This document shows, one piece after another, positions 56,517 to 64,000 of a stretch of 64,000 nucleotides of DNA. Under the pieces are notes generated by a model. The model was given only the letters and a program-made list of their open reading frames with translations. It was not told the origin of the DNA and searched no databases. Numbering within the stretch: the first letter of the stretch is position 1; each line of letters opens with the position of its first letter. Made by a program: the position numbers and the translations under genes. The DNA is from UBA6663 sp044226485 (GTDB lineage Bacteria; Chloroflexota; Anaerolineae; Anaerolineales; UBA6663): assembly GCA_044226485.1 (NCBI GenBank), contig JBGAGY010000006.1:124001-188000 (forward strand), written 5' to 3'.

Positions 56517-57599
56517 ATGTCACAGGAACGCACCGAGGCCCCGAGCGCACGACGGCTCAACGAAGCCCGCAAGAAGGGCCAGGTCCCGCGCTCAGTCGAG
56601 CTGCAGTCGGCGGCGGTGCTGATGGCCGCAGCCGTGATCCTCAACGTCGCCGGCACGAGCTTCGCTCAGCACACCGGCGAGACGCTGCGCGACACGCTCG
56701 GCTCCTTCCAACTCGTCGCGCACATGGGCGACGCGGCCGCCGCCGACGCGATCAATCAGGCCATCGGCCGGCAACTGCCGGCGCTCGGCGACCTCGGTCT
56801 GATCGTTCTCGTGATCGCCGCCGTCGCCGTCGCGACCTCGCTCGGTCAGACCGGCCTGGTCTGGGCCAGCCAGCGCCCATGGTTCGACACCGGGCGCATC
56901 AACCCGCTTCAGGGTCTGAAGCGCCTCGTCAATGTCAACGGCCTCGTCAACCTGCTGAAGGCCGCGTTGAAGCTGCTCGTCATCGGCTGGATCGCCTACT
57001 CGTTCCTGCAAGGGCAGGCGGATCAACTCCCGACTCTGGCGACGATGTCGTTGCGCGACGCCGTCGGCATCTGGATCAGCCTGGCGCTCAGCCTGATGTG
57101 GCGCGTCGCCGGCGCGTACCTGGTGCTGGCTGTGCTCGATTACGCCTATCAGCGCTGGGAGTGGTGGAAGTCCCTCAAGATGACCAAGCAAGAGGTCAAG
57201 GAAGAGCTCAAGCAGAACGAGGGCAATCCGCAGATCAAGAGCTACATCCGCCAGCAGCAGCGCAAGATGGCGCGCCAGCGGATGATGGCCGCCGTCCCGA
57301 AGGCGGACGTCGTCATCACCAACCCGACCCACTACGCCGTCGCTCTGCAATACAAGCGCGCGGATATGGACGCCCCGGCTGTGGTGGCCAAGGGCGTGTC
57401 CGGCGTCGCGCTGCGCATCCGCGCGGTGGCCGGCGAACACAACGTCCCGATCGTCGAAAACCCGCCGCTGGCGCGCGCGCTTTATCGCCTGGTCGAGATC
57501 GACGACCCGATCCCGCCGCAGCTCTATCTCGCTGTGGCAGAAGTGCTGGCGTACGTGTATGGGCTCAAACGCCCGAAGGCAGTCAGTGTGCCCGTGTAG
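56517..57599 (+). CDS. flhB: flagellar export switch protein FlhB
   Basis: The 360-residue protein has four membrane helices and a cytoplasmic domain with the self-cleavage site NPTH (N269-P270). The N-terminus RTEAPSARRLNEARKKGQVP and the helix-loop MTKQEVKEELKQNEGNPQIK are typical. It sets export substrate specificity. The C-terminal segment VENPPLARALYRLVEIDDPI is conserved. flhA follows after 74 bases. Confidence 0.97.
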   Translation: MSQERTEAPSARRLNEARKKGQVPRSVELQSAAVLMAAAVILNVAGTSFAQHTGETLRDTLGSFQLVAHMGDAAAADAINQAIGRQLPALGDLGLIVLVIAAVAVATSLGQTGLVWASQRPWFDTGRINPLQGLKRLVNVNGLVNLLKAALKLLVIGWIAYSFLQGQADQLPTLATMSLRDAVGIWISLALSLMWRVAGAYLVLAVLDYAYQRWEWWKSLKMTKQEVKEELKQNEGNPQIKSYIRQQQRKMARQRMMAAVPKADVVITNPTHYAVALQYKRADMDAPAVVAKGVSGVALRIRAVAGEHNVPIVENPPLARALYRLVEIDDPIPPQLYLAVAEVLAYVYGLKRPKAVSVPV

Positions 57600-57673
57600 T
57601 CATTGCCGACGGTTGATGGGTGTGGCGGCTTGAACGCCCTGTCTCAGACATCAACCTTCAGCAATCAAGAAAT

Positions 57674-59752
57674 ATGACAACCGCTGTTCCGACTTTCCCG
57701 CGCTTCGATTGGCGCGCCCTGGTGGGCTCGCGCGACGCCGTGCTCGTGGTGTTGCTGATCCTCATCCTTGGGCTCATGATCGTGCCGCTGCCCCCGCTGC
57801 TGCTCGATCTGTTGATCGCTGCCAATCTGGCGCTCTCGGTCGGCGTGATGCTGATGGCGATGTACATCAAGCAGCCGATGGACTTCAGCGCCTTCCCGTC
57901 GGTGCTGCTCCTGATCACGCTGCTGCGGATGGGCATCAACATCGCCGCCACCCGCCTGATCCTGCTGGGCGGCGACGCCGGGCGCGTGATCGCGACCTTC
58001 GGCGACTTCGTCGTCGGCGGCAACTACGTCGTCGGCGTCGTGGTGTTCGTCATCCTCATGATCATCCAGTTCGTGGTGATCACGAACGGCGCCGGCCGCG
58101 TCGCCGAGGTCTCGGCGCGCTTCACGTTGGACGCCATGCCCGGCAAGCAGCTCTCGATCGACGCCGACATGAACGCCGGCCTGATCGACGAGCAACAGGC
58201 CAGGGCGCGCCGACACGCCATTCAGGCCGAAGCGGACTTCTACGGCGCCATGGATGGTTCCTCGAAGTTCACCCGCGGCGACGCCACTGCCGCGATCATC
58301 ATCGTCGTCGTCAACATCATCGGCGGCTTCGCGGTCGGCATGCTCATGCGCGGCATGGATCTGATGGGCGCGCTGCAGACTTACACGCTCCTCACGGTCG
58401 GTGCCGGCCTTGTCACCCAGATCCCGGCGTTGCTGGTCAGCACCGCCGCCGGCTTGATCGTCACCCGTTCGTCGGGTGAGGCCTCGCTCGGCGCCAACGT
58501 CGTCTCTCAGCTCAGCAACGTCACGGTCTTGACGATCGTGTCGGTCATGATCGGCGGCCTCGCGATCGTGCCTGGCATGCCTTTCGTGCCGTTCATGACC
58601 GTCGGCGTGGCCCTCGGCGGCGCCGCGTACTGGATCTGGCGCAATCAGCAGAAGGCGCTCCTCGCGCCACCGGAGACTGCGCCCCAGGCGCCGGCGCTCG
58701 AGGGCCCCGAGGAGATCGCGAACCTGCTGGTCGTCGATCCGCTCGAGCTCGAGATCGGCTACGCCCTGATCCCGCTGGTTGGCGAGGAGCGCGCCGAGAA
58801 CCTGCTGAAGCGCGTCACCGGCATCCGCAAGCAGATCGCGGCCGAGTACGGGTTGGTGCTGCCCAAGGTCCGCATCCGCGACAACCTCCGCCTCGGCCCG
58901 CAGTCGTACCGCATCAAGATCCGCGGCGAGGAAGTGGCCAAGGGCGAGCTCATGATCGATCGCCAGCTGGCCATCCTCGGCCCGGACGGCTCGCAGGATC
59001 TGCACGGTGTTTCCACCACGGACCCGGCCTTCGGCCTGCCCGCGATCTGGATCACCGACGCCGACAAGCCGCGCGCCGACTTGCTCGGCTGCATGGTGGT
59101 CGACGTGCTGACCGTGCTCGGCACTCACCTGACCGAGGTCGTGCGCACCCAGATGGGCTCGCTGCTCGGCCGTCAGGAAGTGCAGGAGCTGCTAAACCGC
59201 GTCAAGCGCGAGGCGCCGGCTGCCGTCGAAGGGCTTGTCCCCGAGCAGCTGTCGCTCGGCGAAGTGCAGGACGTGCTGCGCAATCTGCTGCGCGAGCGCG
59301 TGCCGATCCGCGACCTGTCGACGATCTTCGAGGTGCTGGCCAACTCGGCCCGTGTCACTCGCGATCCCGACGTGCTGGCCGAGGCCTGTCGCCAGACCCT
59401 GGCGCGCACGCTCTCGAATCTGTATCGCGCCCAGGACGGCCGCGTGCACGTGATCACGCTTGCGCCACACATCGAGGCTCAACTGCGGGCCTCGCTCGGC
59501 CCGGCCGACCGCGGCTTCGGCTTCCAGATCGACGCCGGCACGGCGCAGGCCGTGATCGCAGCGACGGGCACAGCGATGGAGTCGCTGGCCCAGCAGGGCT
59601 TCACGCCGGTGCTGCTCGTGCCGCGCGAACTGCGGCTCGCGTTCCGTCGATTGATCGAGCGATCGCTGCCGAACCTGGTGGTGCTCGCGTTCTCCGAAAT
59701 CAGCGCCGGCACTCCGGTGCAGGCTCACGGCCTGGTCGAACCGGCCGCATGA
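57674..59752 (+). CDS. flhA: flagellar export protein FlhA
   Basis: The 692-residue protein has about eight membrane helices (LLDLLIAANLALSVGVMLMA, FPSVLLLITLLRMGINIAAT) and the conserved FHIPEP-type loop AEVSARFTLDAMPGKQLSID. A large cytoplasmic domain follows (LPKVRIRDNLRLGPQSYRIK, RELRLAFRRLIERSLPNLVV). It forms the nonameric ring of the export gate. ATG 57674 matches the family N-terminus. Confidence 0.97.
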   Translation: MTTAVPTFPRFDWRALVGSRDAVLVVLLILILGLMIVPLPPLLLDLLIAANLALSVGVMLMAMYIKQPMDFSAFPSVLLLITLLRMGINIAATRLILLGGDAGRVIATFGDFVVGGNYVVGVVVFVILMIIQFVVITNGAGRVAEVSARFTLDAMPGKQLSIDADMNAGLIDEQQARARRHAIQAEADFYGAMDGSSKFTRGDATAAIIIVVVNIIGGFAVGMLMRGMDLMGALQTYTLLTVGAGLVTQIPALLVSTAAGLIVTRSSGEASLGANVVSQLSNVTVLTIVSVMIGGLAIVPGMPFVPFMTVGVALGGAAYWIWRNQQKALLAPPETAPQAPALEGPEEIANLLVVDPLELEIGYALIPLVGEERAENLLKRVTGIRKQIAAEYGLVLPKVRIRDNLRLGPQSYRIKIRGEEVAKGELMIDRQLAILGPDGSQDLHGVSTTDPAFGLPAIWITDADKPRADLLGCMVVDVLTVLGTHLTEVVRTQMGSLLGRQEVQELLNRVKREAPAAVEGLVPEQLSLGEVQDVLRNLLRERVPIRDLSTIFEVLANSARVTRDPDVLAEACRQTLARTLSNLYRAQDGRVHVITLAPHIEAQLRASLGPADRGFGFQIDAGTAQAVIAATGTAMESLAQQGFTPVLLVPRELRLAFRRLIERSLPNLVVLAFSEISAGTPVQAHGLVEPAA

Positions 59753-59763
59753 GGTAGATGACG

Positions 59764-61071
59764 ATGCAAGCTCGAACGTACCAGGCCCCCAACATGCTCA
59801 CCGCCCTGGAGCGCATCCAGGAGGAGCTCGGCCCTGAAGCCCTGATCGTGTCGGTCAGGCAGATCCCGGGCGGCGCCGCCTGGGAGGTATGGAAGAAGCC
59901 GGCCGTCGAGGTCGTCGCCATGCCGCCCGCGACGGCGGCGCTCGGCAAATCGGCGCGCGCCATCGCAGCGCCGACGCAGCCCGCCTTGCCGTCAACACGG
60001 CCGGTCACGCAGACCACCTTCGACGACGCCGAGAAACGCGTGATGGATCGGCTGCGCACGACGTCCGGCAAGGCTTCGCGCAACGCCGACCTGACTGAGG
60101 CGCCCACGACCGCGGCGACGCCTCCGTCGAGCCTCAGCGCGTTGGCCGGCGCCGTCCGCGCCGCGCTGCACACCCGTCGCGCCGCCCCGGCTGCGCCGCC
60201 GGCGCTCGATGTGGCCGAGCCTCAGGACGAGCCTGCGGCCGCCGAAGCCGCGACGCCAAAGGCCGTCGGGCTTCCCGAAGACACCTGGAGCCCGGCCGTC
60301 GCCGATCTGTACGCCACGCTGATCGAGCAGGGCGTCGACGTCGAGCTGGTGCGTCCGCACTTCGAGGCCGCGCTCGAGTCGCTCACCGCCAAAGCCCTCT
60401 TCGAGCCTGAGCAGGTGCAGGCATTTGTTGGGCAGCGACTGGCGGCACGGTTGATCGCGCCAGCGCCGAGCCCGAGCCTGGCCAGCGGTGTCGTCTGCCT
60501 GATCGGCACACCGGGCGCTGGAAAGACCACGGCCGCCGCCAAGCTCGCGCATCTGGCCGCCCGGCGGTTGGGACTGCGCGCGGCCTGGGTCTGCGCCGAC
60601 ACCTACCGCGCCGGCGCCATCATGCAGGCCCGCATGTACGCCGAGGCGCTGCGCCTGCCGCTGCGGGTCGCTTACACGCCCGATGAGCTGGCCCAGGCCG
60701 TGGCCGCTGAACAGGACGCGGACCTCGTGATCGTGGATCTGCCGGGCGTCAACGTCCGCCGGACTCCGCAGCTTCACGAACTCAGCGATCTGCTCTCGGC
60801 GCTGCCGAATCGCCTGACCTATCTGACCACTCCGGCGACGGCCAAGGACGCCGATCTACAGAGCGCGTTCTCGGCGCTGAGCGTGTTCGATCTGAAGGGG
60901 CTTGTGCTGACCAAACTCGACGAGACTGGCACGCTAGGCGGCGTCGTCAACCTGGCGCTGCGCAGCCAACTGTCGCTCCTGTACTACAGCGCAGGCCCGC
61001 GAGTGCTCGACGAGTTCTATCCCGCGCAGCCGGCCCGGCTGATCAACGCCCTGTTCGAGGGCGGCTGGTAG
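59764..61071 (+). CDS. flhF: flagellar SRP-like GTPase FlhF
   Basis: The 435-residue protein has the FlhF N-terminus MQARTYQAPNMLTALERIQE, an Ala/Pro-rich basic middle region, then NG domains. The P-loop is LIGTPGAGKTTAAAKLAHLA (G248 onward), followed by WVCADTYRAGA and VLTKLDETGTLGGV. The G3 box reads DLPGVNVR in place of DTAGR, a notable change. It controls flagellar placement or number. ATG 59764 fits the family; ATG 59758 is two codons earlier. Confidence 0.92.
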   Translation: MQARTYQAPNMLTALERIQEELGPEALIVSVRQIPGGAAWEVWKKPAVEVVAMPPATAALGKSARAIAAPTQPALPSTRPVTQTTFDDAEKRVMDRLRTTSGKASRNADLTEAPTTAATPPSSLSALAGAVRAALHTRRAAPAAPPALDVAEPQDEPAAAEAATPKAVGLPEDTWSPAVADLYATLIEQGVDVELVRPHFEAALESLTAKALFEPEQVQAFVGQRLAARLIAPAPSPSLASGVVCLIGTPGAGKTTAAAKLAHLAARRLGLRAAWVCADTYRAGAIMQARMYAEALRLPLRVAYTPDELAQAVAAEQDADLVIVDLPGVNVRRTPQLHELSDLLSALPNRLTYLTTPATAKDADLQSAFSALSVFDLKGLVLTKLDETGTLGGVVNLALRSQLSLLYYSAGPRVLDEFYPAQPARLINALFEGGW

Positions 61072-61100
61072 ACGACGCAAGGTGAGAGGAAGGCAGGGAC

Positions 61101-61436
61101 ATGGCTGACGAGAAGGACGACGAGAAAGCCGCCAAGGCCACCGAGGCGCCGGCCCGCAAGCCGCGCGGCCCGGTGCTGCTCGAGGCGATCTTCGCCGGCG
61201 CCCAGATCGCGACAACCGTCACAGGCGCTGCCGTGTTCGGCGTGTCGCTGCTCACGGGCACGCCGATCGTGATCGCCGTGCTCCAGGCCGCGCTGGCCAC
61301 GATCACGGTTGGGGCCGTGACCTGGACCCTGCATTGGATGGTGACGCACGGTCTGTTGACCGCGCGCAAAGCCGAACTCGAGGCGGCGGCGACGCAAGCA
61401 GCCACCGTCGGGACGCAAATCGAGGTGGAAGCTTGA
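61101..61436 (+). CDS. small membrane protein, unknown
   Basis: The 111-residue protein has a charged N-terminus (DEKDDEKAAKATEAPARK), two hydrophobic helices (IFAGAQIATTVTGAAVFGVS and PIVIAVLQAALATITVGAVT) and a helical Ala/Glu tail. It holds the place where flhG (MinD-like ATPase) usually follows flhF, but shows no ATPase motif. It begins 29 bases after flhF with AGGGAC upstream. I do not recognise the family. Confidence 0.72.
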   Translation: MADEKDDEKAAKATEAPARKPRGPVLLEAIFAGAQIATTVTGAAVFGVSLLTGTPIVIAVLQAALATITVGAVTWTLHWMVTHGLLTARKAELEAAATQAATVGTQIEVEA

Positions 61437-61512
61437 CACGAGGAGCCATGTGTCCCGCTGACCGGGACGCCGGGGCGATGAGCGCCGACGCCCGACCACG
61501 GGGGAACCGACC

Positions 61513-62400
61513 ATGACGACTAACGAGACTGAAAGCCGACCGCAGGAAGAAGCGGCGCTCTGGAAGCGCTACTTCAAGCGACGTGACGCGGAGAGCCGCG
61601 ACGCCATCATCCTGCGCTACGTGCCGCTTGTGCACTACGTCCTCGGACGCCTGGGTTTTTCTCCGGCGCTCGGGCCAGAGTATGAGGATCTGGCGGGACA
61701 GGGCCTGCTGGGCCTGATCGACGCCGTCGACCGCTACGACCCATCGCACGGCACGCAGTTCAGCACCTATGCCACGCTGCGCATCCGCGGGCAGATGCTC
61801 GACGCCCTGCGCGCTCAGGATTGGTTGACGCGCGCCGCGCGCCGCCGCGCCCGTCAGGTTCAGGGCGCCTACGCGGAGCTGTGGTCGCATCTCCACCGCG
61901 CGCCGACCGACGACGAGCTGGCCCGCCATCTCAATCTGACTGACGACGACCTGCGACAGGCCCTGATGGATGCCGGCCGCGTGATGGTCTCGCTCGACAC
62001 ACTCAGCCACGGCGATGAGAGCGACGAGTCCCTCCACGAACTCCTCGCAGATGAGGCCCAGCCCGACCCGGCCGAGCAGCTCGACGAGCGCGACCTGCGC
62101 CGCCAGCTCGGCGCGATGTTGCGCGATCTGCCGGAACGCGAGCAGCAGGTGCTGGCCATGTACTACCACGAGCAACTGACCATGAAGGAAATCGGATCGG
62201 TGCTCGATCTGTCGGAGTCGCGGGTCTGTCAGCTGCATGCCCGCGCCGTGCTCAATCTGCGCGCCGCCATGGGCGCCAACGTCAAAGATCGCCGCGTTCC
62301 GCGCTCGCGCCACACCGCGCGCGATGCGCAGGGCCCCGGCGACGAACCCGAAACGCGCGAGGTCAAGGTCACGCGCACAGGAGGAATGATCCATGTCTAG
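61513..62400 (+). CDS. fliA: flagellar sigma factor FliA (sigma-28 family)
   Basis: The 295-residue sigma factor has region 2 (YVPLVHYVLGRLGF, EYEDLAGQGLLGLIDAVDRY, TQFSTYATLRIRGQMLDALR), region 3 (RAPTDDELARHLNLTDDDLR) and region 4 (REQQVLAMYYHEQLTMKEIG, SESRVCQLHARAVLNLRAAM). The spacing and the lack of region 1.1 fit FliA. It has an extra basic, disordered C-terminal tail of about 40 residues. Its product should read late flagellar and chemotaxis promoters. The next gene overlaps its end by eight bases. Confidence 0.93.
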   Translation: MTTNETESRPQEEAALWKRYFKRRDAESRDAIILRYVPLVHYVLGRLGFSPALGPEYEDLAGQGLLGLIDAVDRYDPSHGTQFSTYATLRIRGQMLDALRAQDWLTRAARRRARQVQGAYAELWSHLHRAPTDDELARHLNLTDDDLRQALMDAGRVMVSLDTLSHGDESDESLHELLADEAQPDPAEQLDERDLRRQLGAMLRDLPEREQQVLAMYYHEQLTMKEIGSVLDLSESRVCQLHARAVLNLRAAMGANVKDRRVPRSRHTARDAQGPGDEPETREVKVTRTGGMIHV

Positions 62401-62791
62401 GATCTCGTCATCGATGTTGAGCAACACGCTCAATCTGGTCGCTCTGGCGCGCGAGGCCGCGCTGGCCGGCGGCAAGCCGATCCAGGCGCAGGATCTTGCT
62501 CCCGCGGAGGATGGCCTCCGTGCGGCGGCTGAGTCGGCCCGCAAGGCCGCGGCTCCGAGCTCGGTCGCCACAGGCTTCGACCCCGGCCTGCAGGCGCTGC
62601 TGGCGCTGCGCCCCAACACGACGTCAACGCCGGCGGCCGCGACGGTGCAGGGCACGGCCCAGGCCGCCGATCGTCTCGGCGCCGCGCAGGCCATGTCGGC
62701 CGGCGGGATGAGCGAGCTCGACATCGCCCGCCACCTGGGCGCGTCGCGCGAAGAAGTGCAGCTCTGGCTCAGCGTCGGCAAGAAGCGCTGA
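62393..62791 (+). CDS. small helical protein coupled to fliA, unknown
   Basis: The 132-residue protein has an N-terminal helix (SSMLSNTLNLVALAREAALA), an Ala/Pro/Thr-rich middle and a C-terminal HTH-like segment (MSELDIARHLGASREEVQLW). It overlaps fliA by eight bases, so its translation is tied to the sigma factor. Its position suggests a flagellar regulator, perhaps an anti-sigma or assembly factor, but no FlgM signature can be claimed. Confidence 0.68.
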   Translation: MSRISSSMLSNTLNLVALAREAALAGGKPIQAQDLAPAEDGLRAAAESARKAAAPSSVATGFDPGLQALLALRPNTTSTPAAATVQGTAQAADRLGAAQAMSAGGMSELDIARHLGASREEVQLWLSVGKKR

Positions 62792-62810
62792 GAGCGGGAA
62801 GGACATCGTC

Positions 62811-63578
62811 ATGATCAAAGGCCTCTACGCCGCCGCGACAGCGATGATCACAAACATGTCGCGCCAGAACCTGATCTCGCACAACCTGGCGAACCTCGAC
62901 ACGCCCGGCTTCCGTTCGCTGCTGACGGTGAATCAGGATTGGCGCACCACCGACGTGCAGGACACGCCGCAGTACCCCAACACGTTCAACAACCGTCTGC
63001 TGGACTACGGCACGATCGGCCTGGGCGTCGACCTGATCCAGCCGGTCACCGACTTTTCAATGGGAGCGCTGCGACAGACCGAGGAGCCCCTCGACGTGGC
63101 CATCGAAGGCAACGGCTTCTTCACCATTGAGACGCCCAACGGCGTCCGCTACACCAAGGATGGCCGCTTCTTGCGCGACTCGAATCAGAACCTCGTGACG
63201 ACCGAAGGGTATTTCGTGCTCGATGCCAACGGCCAGCGCATCACGCTTCCGGCGACGGGCACGATTGTGATCGGCACCGACGGCTCGATGCGCGCCGACG
63301 ACAACCCGCCGTTCGCGACGCTCGGCCTGGCCGCCTTCAACGATCCGCGCACCGAGCTGGTGGGCGACCTGCCGAACACGTACAGCGCGGCGGCGGCGCC
63401 GACCAGCACGGATTACGGCCAGGTGGTGCAGGGCTATCTCGAGGAATCGAACGTCAACCCGACGGCCATGATGACCCAGATGGTCGAGGTCAACCGCGCC
63501 TATGAAGCCGCGCAGAAGCTCGTGCAGACCCAGGACGATCTCCTCGGCCGCGTGATCTCCACGTTAGGGAGACTCTGA
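62811..63578 (+). CDS. flagellar rod/hook-family protein (FlgF/FlgG-like)
   Basis: The 255-residue protein has the flagellar rod N-terminus (MIKGLYAAATAMITNMSRQN, LISHNLANLDTPGFRS), the middle EPLDVAIEGNGFFTIETPNG and VRYTKDGRFLRDSNQNLVTT, and the C-terminal helix VQGYLEESNVNPTAMMTQMV. The last segment matches FlgG or FlgF ends. It is an axial rod or hook-basal body subunit exported by the system encoded upstream. Its stop overlaps the next gene by one base. Confidence 0.92.
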   Translation: MIKGLYAAATAMITNMSRQNLISHNLANLDTPGFRSLLTVNQDWRTTDVQDTPQYPNTFNNRLLDYGTIGLGVDLIQPVTDFSMGALRQTEEPLDVAIEGNGFFTIETPNGVRYTKDGRFLRDSNQNLVTTEGYFVLDANGQRITLPATGTIVIGTDGSMRADDNPPFATLGLAAFNDPRTELVGDLPNTYSAAAAPTSTDYGQVVQGYLEESNVNPTAMMTQMVEVNRAYEAAQKLVQTQDDLLGRVISTLGRL

Positions 63579-64000
63579 TGCCTACTCTTTCTACTTCTTC
63601 GCTGTTGGCAGCTTCCCGCACCGCCTTGCTGGCGCGCATGCTGGGCGTCGACATGGTCAGCCACAACCTGGCCAACGTCAACACCTACGGCTATCGCGGC
63701 GAGCGCATGAACTTTCAGGAACTGCTCAACGGGCGCACCAACATCAACGGCGTTCAGCCGGTCGGGACGCAGATCCTGCTCGCGCACGGTCGGCTCGAGA
63801 CCACCGGCCGCTCGCTCGACCTGGCCATCGACGGCGACGGTTTCTTCCCGATCCAGCTGCCCGACGGCCGCACGGCCTACACGCGCGACGGTCAGTTCAC
63901 GCGAGACGCCGACAACAACCTGGTCTCCGGCGACGGCTACCGCCTGATCTGGCAGGGTCAGATCCCGGCCAACACGCCTGACGATCGCATTACGGTCAAC
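63578..64000 (+). CDS. flagellar rod/hook-family protein, second copy (partial)
   Basis: The first 141 codons are present and the gene runs off the right edge. They show LARMLGVDMVSHNLANVNTY, GYRGERMNFQELLNG, GRSLDLAIDGDGFFPIQLPD and TAYTRDGQFTRDADNNLVSG, all typical of FlgF/FlgG. A tandem pair of such genes is the usual arrangement for FlgF and FlgG. The ATG at 63578 overlaps the previous stop (TGATG). Confidence 0.92.
   Translation, partial: MPTLSTSSLLAASRTALLARMLGVDMVSHNLANVNTYGYRGERMNFQELLNGRTNINGVQPVGTQILLAHGRLETTGRSLDLAIDGDGFFPIQLPDGRTAYTRDGQFTRDADNNLVSGDGYRLIWQGQIPANTPDDRITVN

Noticed and set aside
57665..59128. 487-codon minus-strand open frame opposite flhA
   Set aside because: It is an Asp/His/Arg/Gln-rich shadow of the FlhA coding frame.

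Overview
The window reads as a GC-rich bacterial chromosome segment, most likely from a Chloroflexota lineage related to Anaerolineae/Caldilineae. It looks like an assembled genome, because a 16-base N gap lies at 48034-48049. The lineage call is an inference from several traits: a transaldolase-glucose-6-phosphate isomerase fusion, an M32 carboxypeptidase, a fused NuoCD, Pro/Thr-rich membrane-anchored SH3-type proteins, a CheC/CheD/CheX chemotaxis set, and a flagellar cluster in which I see no P- or L-ring genes. No 16S rRNA is present to confirm it. I saw no transposase, prophage or CRISPR array. Long antisense open frames are common because of the base composition and were treated as shadows.

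Positions 1-14100 hold housekeeping and sugar-phosphate genes. They are the truncated trigger factor gene with tRNA-Leu(UAG) upstream, a receiver-histidine kinase, an FMN-binding oxidase-like protein, an M32 carboxypeptidase, a HAD hydrolase, then a non-oxidative pentose phosphate block (tkt, rpiB, tal-pgi). Positions 14104-17022 carry a six-gene minus-strand operon (GyrI-like, RibD/DHFR-like, DUF1801, VOC, ArsR, SRPBCC) with an AT-rich palindromic operator in front. At 17215-22158 an A-type Fe-S carrier and a SufR-like regulator face away from an iscX-nuoB-nuoCD-nuoI operon; both divergent promoters can be read. Positions 22265-28728 hold an ankyrin protein, a YqeC-MocA fusion, a hydrolase, thpR, rsfS, ndk, a Ser/Thr kinase and a small HTH protein.

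From 28819 to the end, almost everything serves motility and signalling. There is a chemotaxis operon (cheA, cheC, cheD, cheY, cheB, cheR, an HDOD gene, two cheX paralogues, cheW), a PleD-like diguanylate cyclase, a minus-strand pair (a WXG100-like protein with a Pro/Thr tail and a polytopic membrane protein), a block of three histidine kinases and three response regulators, and then a flagellar cluster (flbD, motAB, fliLMNOPQ, fliR, flhBA, flhF, fliA and two rod/hook-family genes). Between fliQ and fliR sit two atypical receivers and an HD-GYP c-di-GMP phosphodiesterase. With the diguanylate cyclase, this gives both synthesis and breakdown of c-di-GMP next to the motility genes.

The observations I rate highest are: a promoter architecture (TTTA-N5-N17-nTAnnnT) shared by five motility/signalling operons; the receiver-receiver-HD-GYP insertion in the flagellar export operon; a histidine kinase with a degraded ATP-binding site inside the phosphorelay block; iscX translationally coupled to nuoB beside a SufR-like regulator; a WXG100-like/membrane-protein cassette; and families of long intergenic palindromes.
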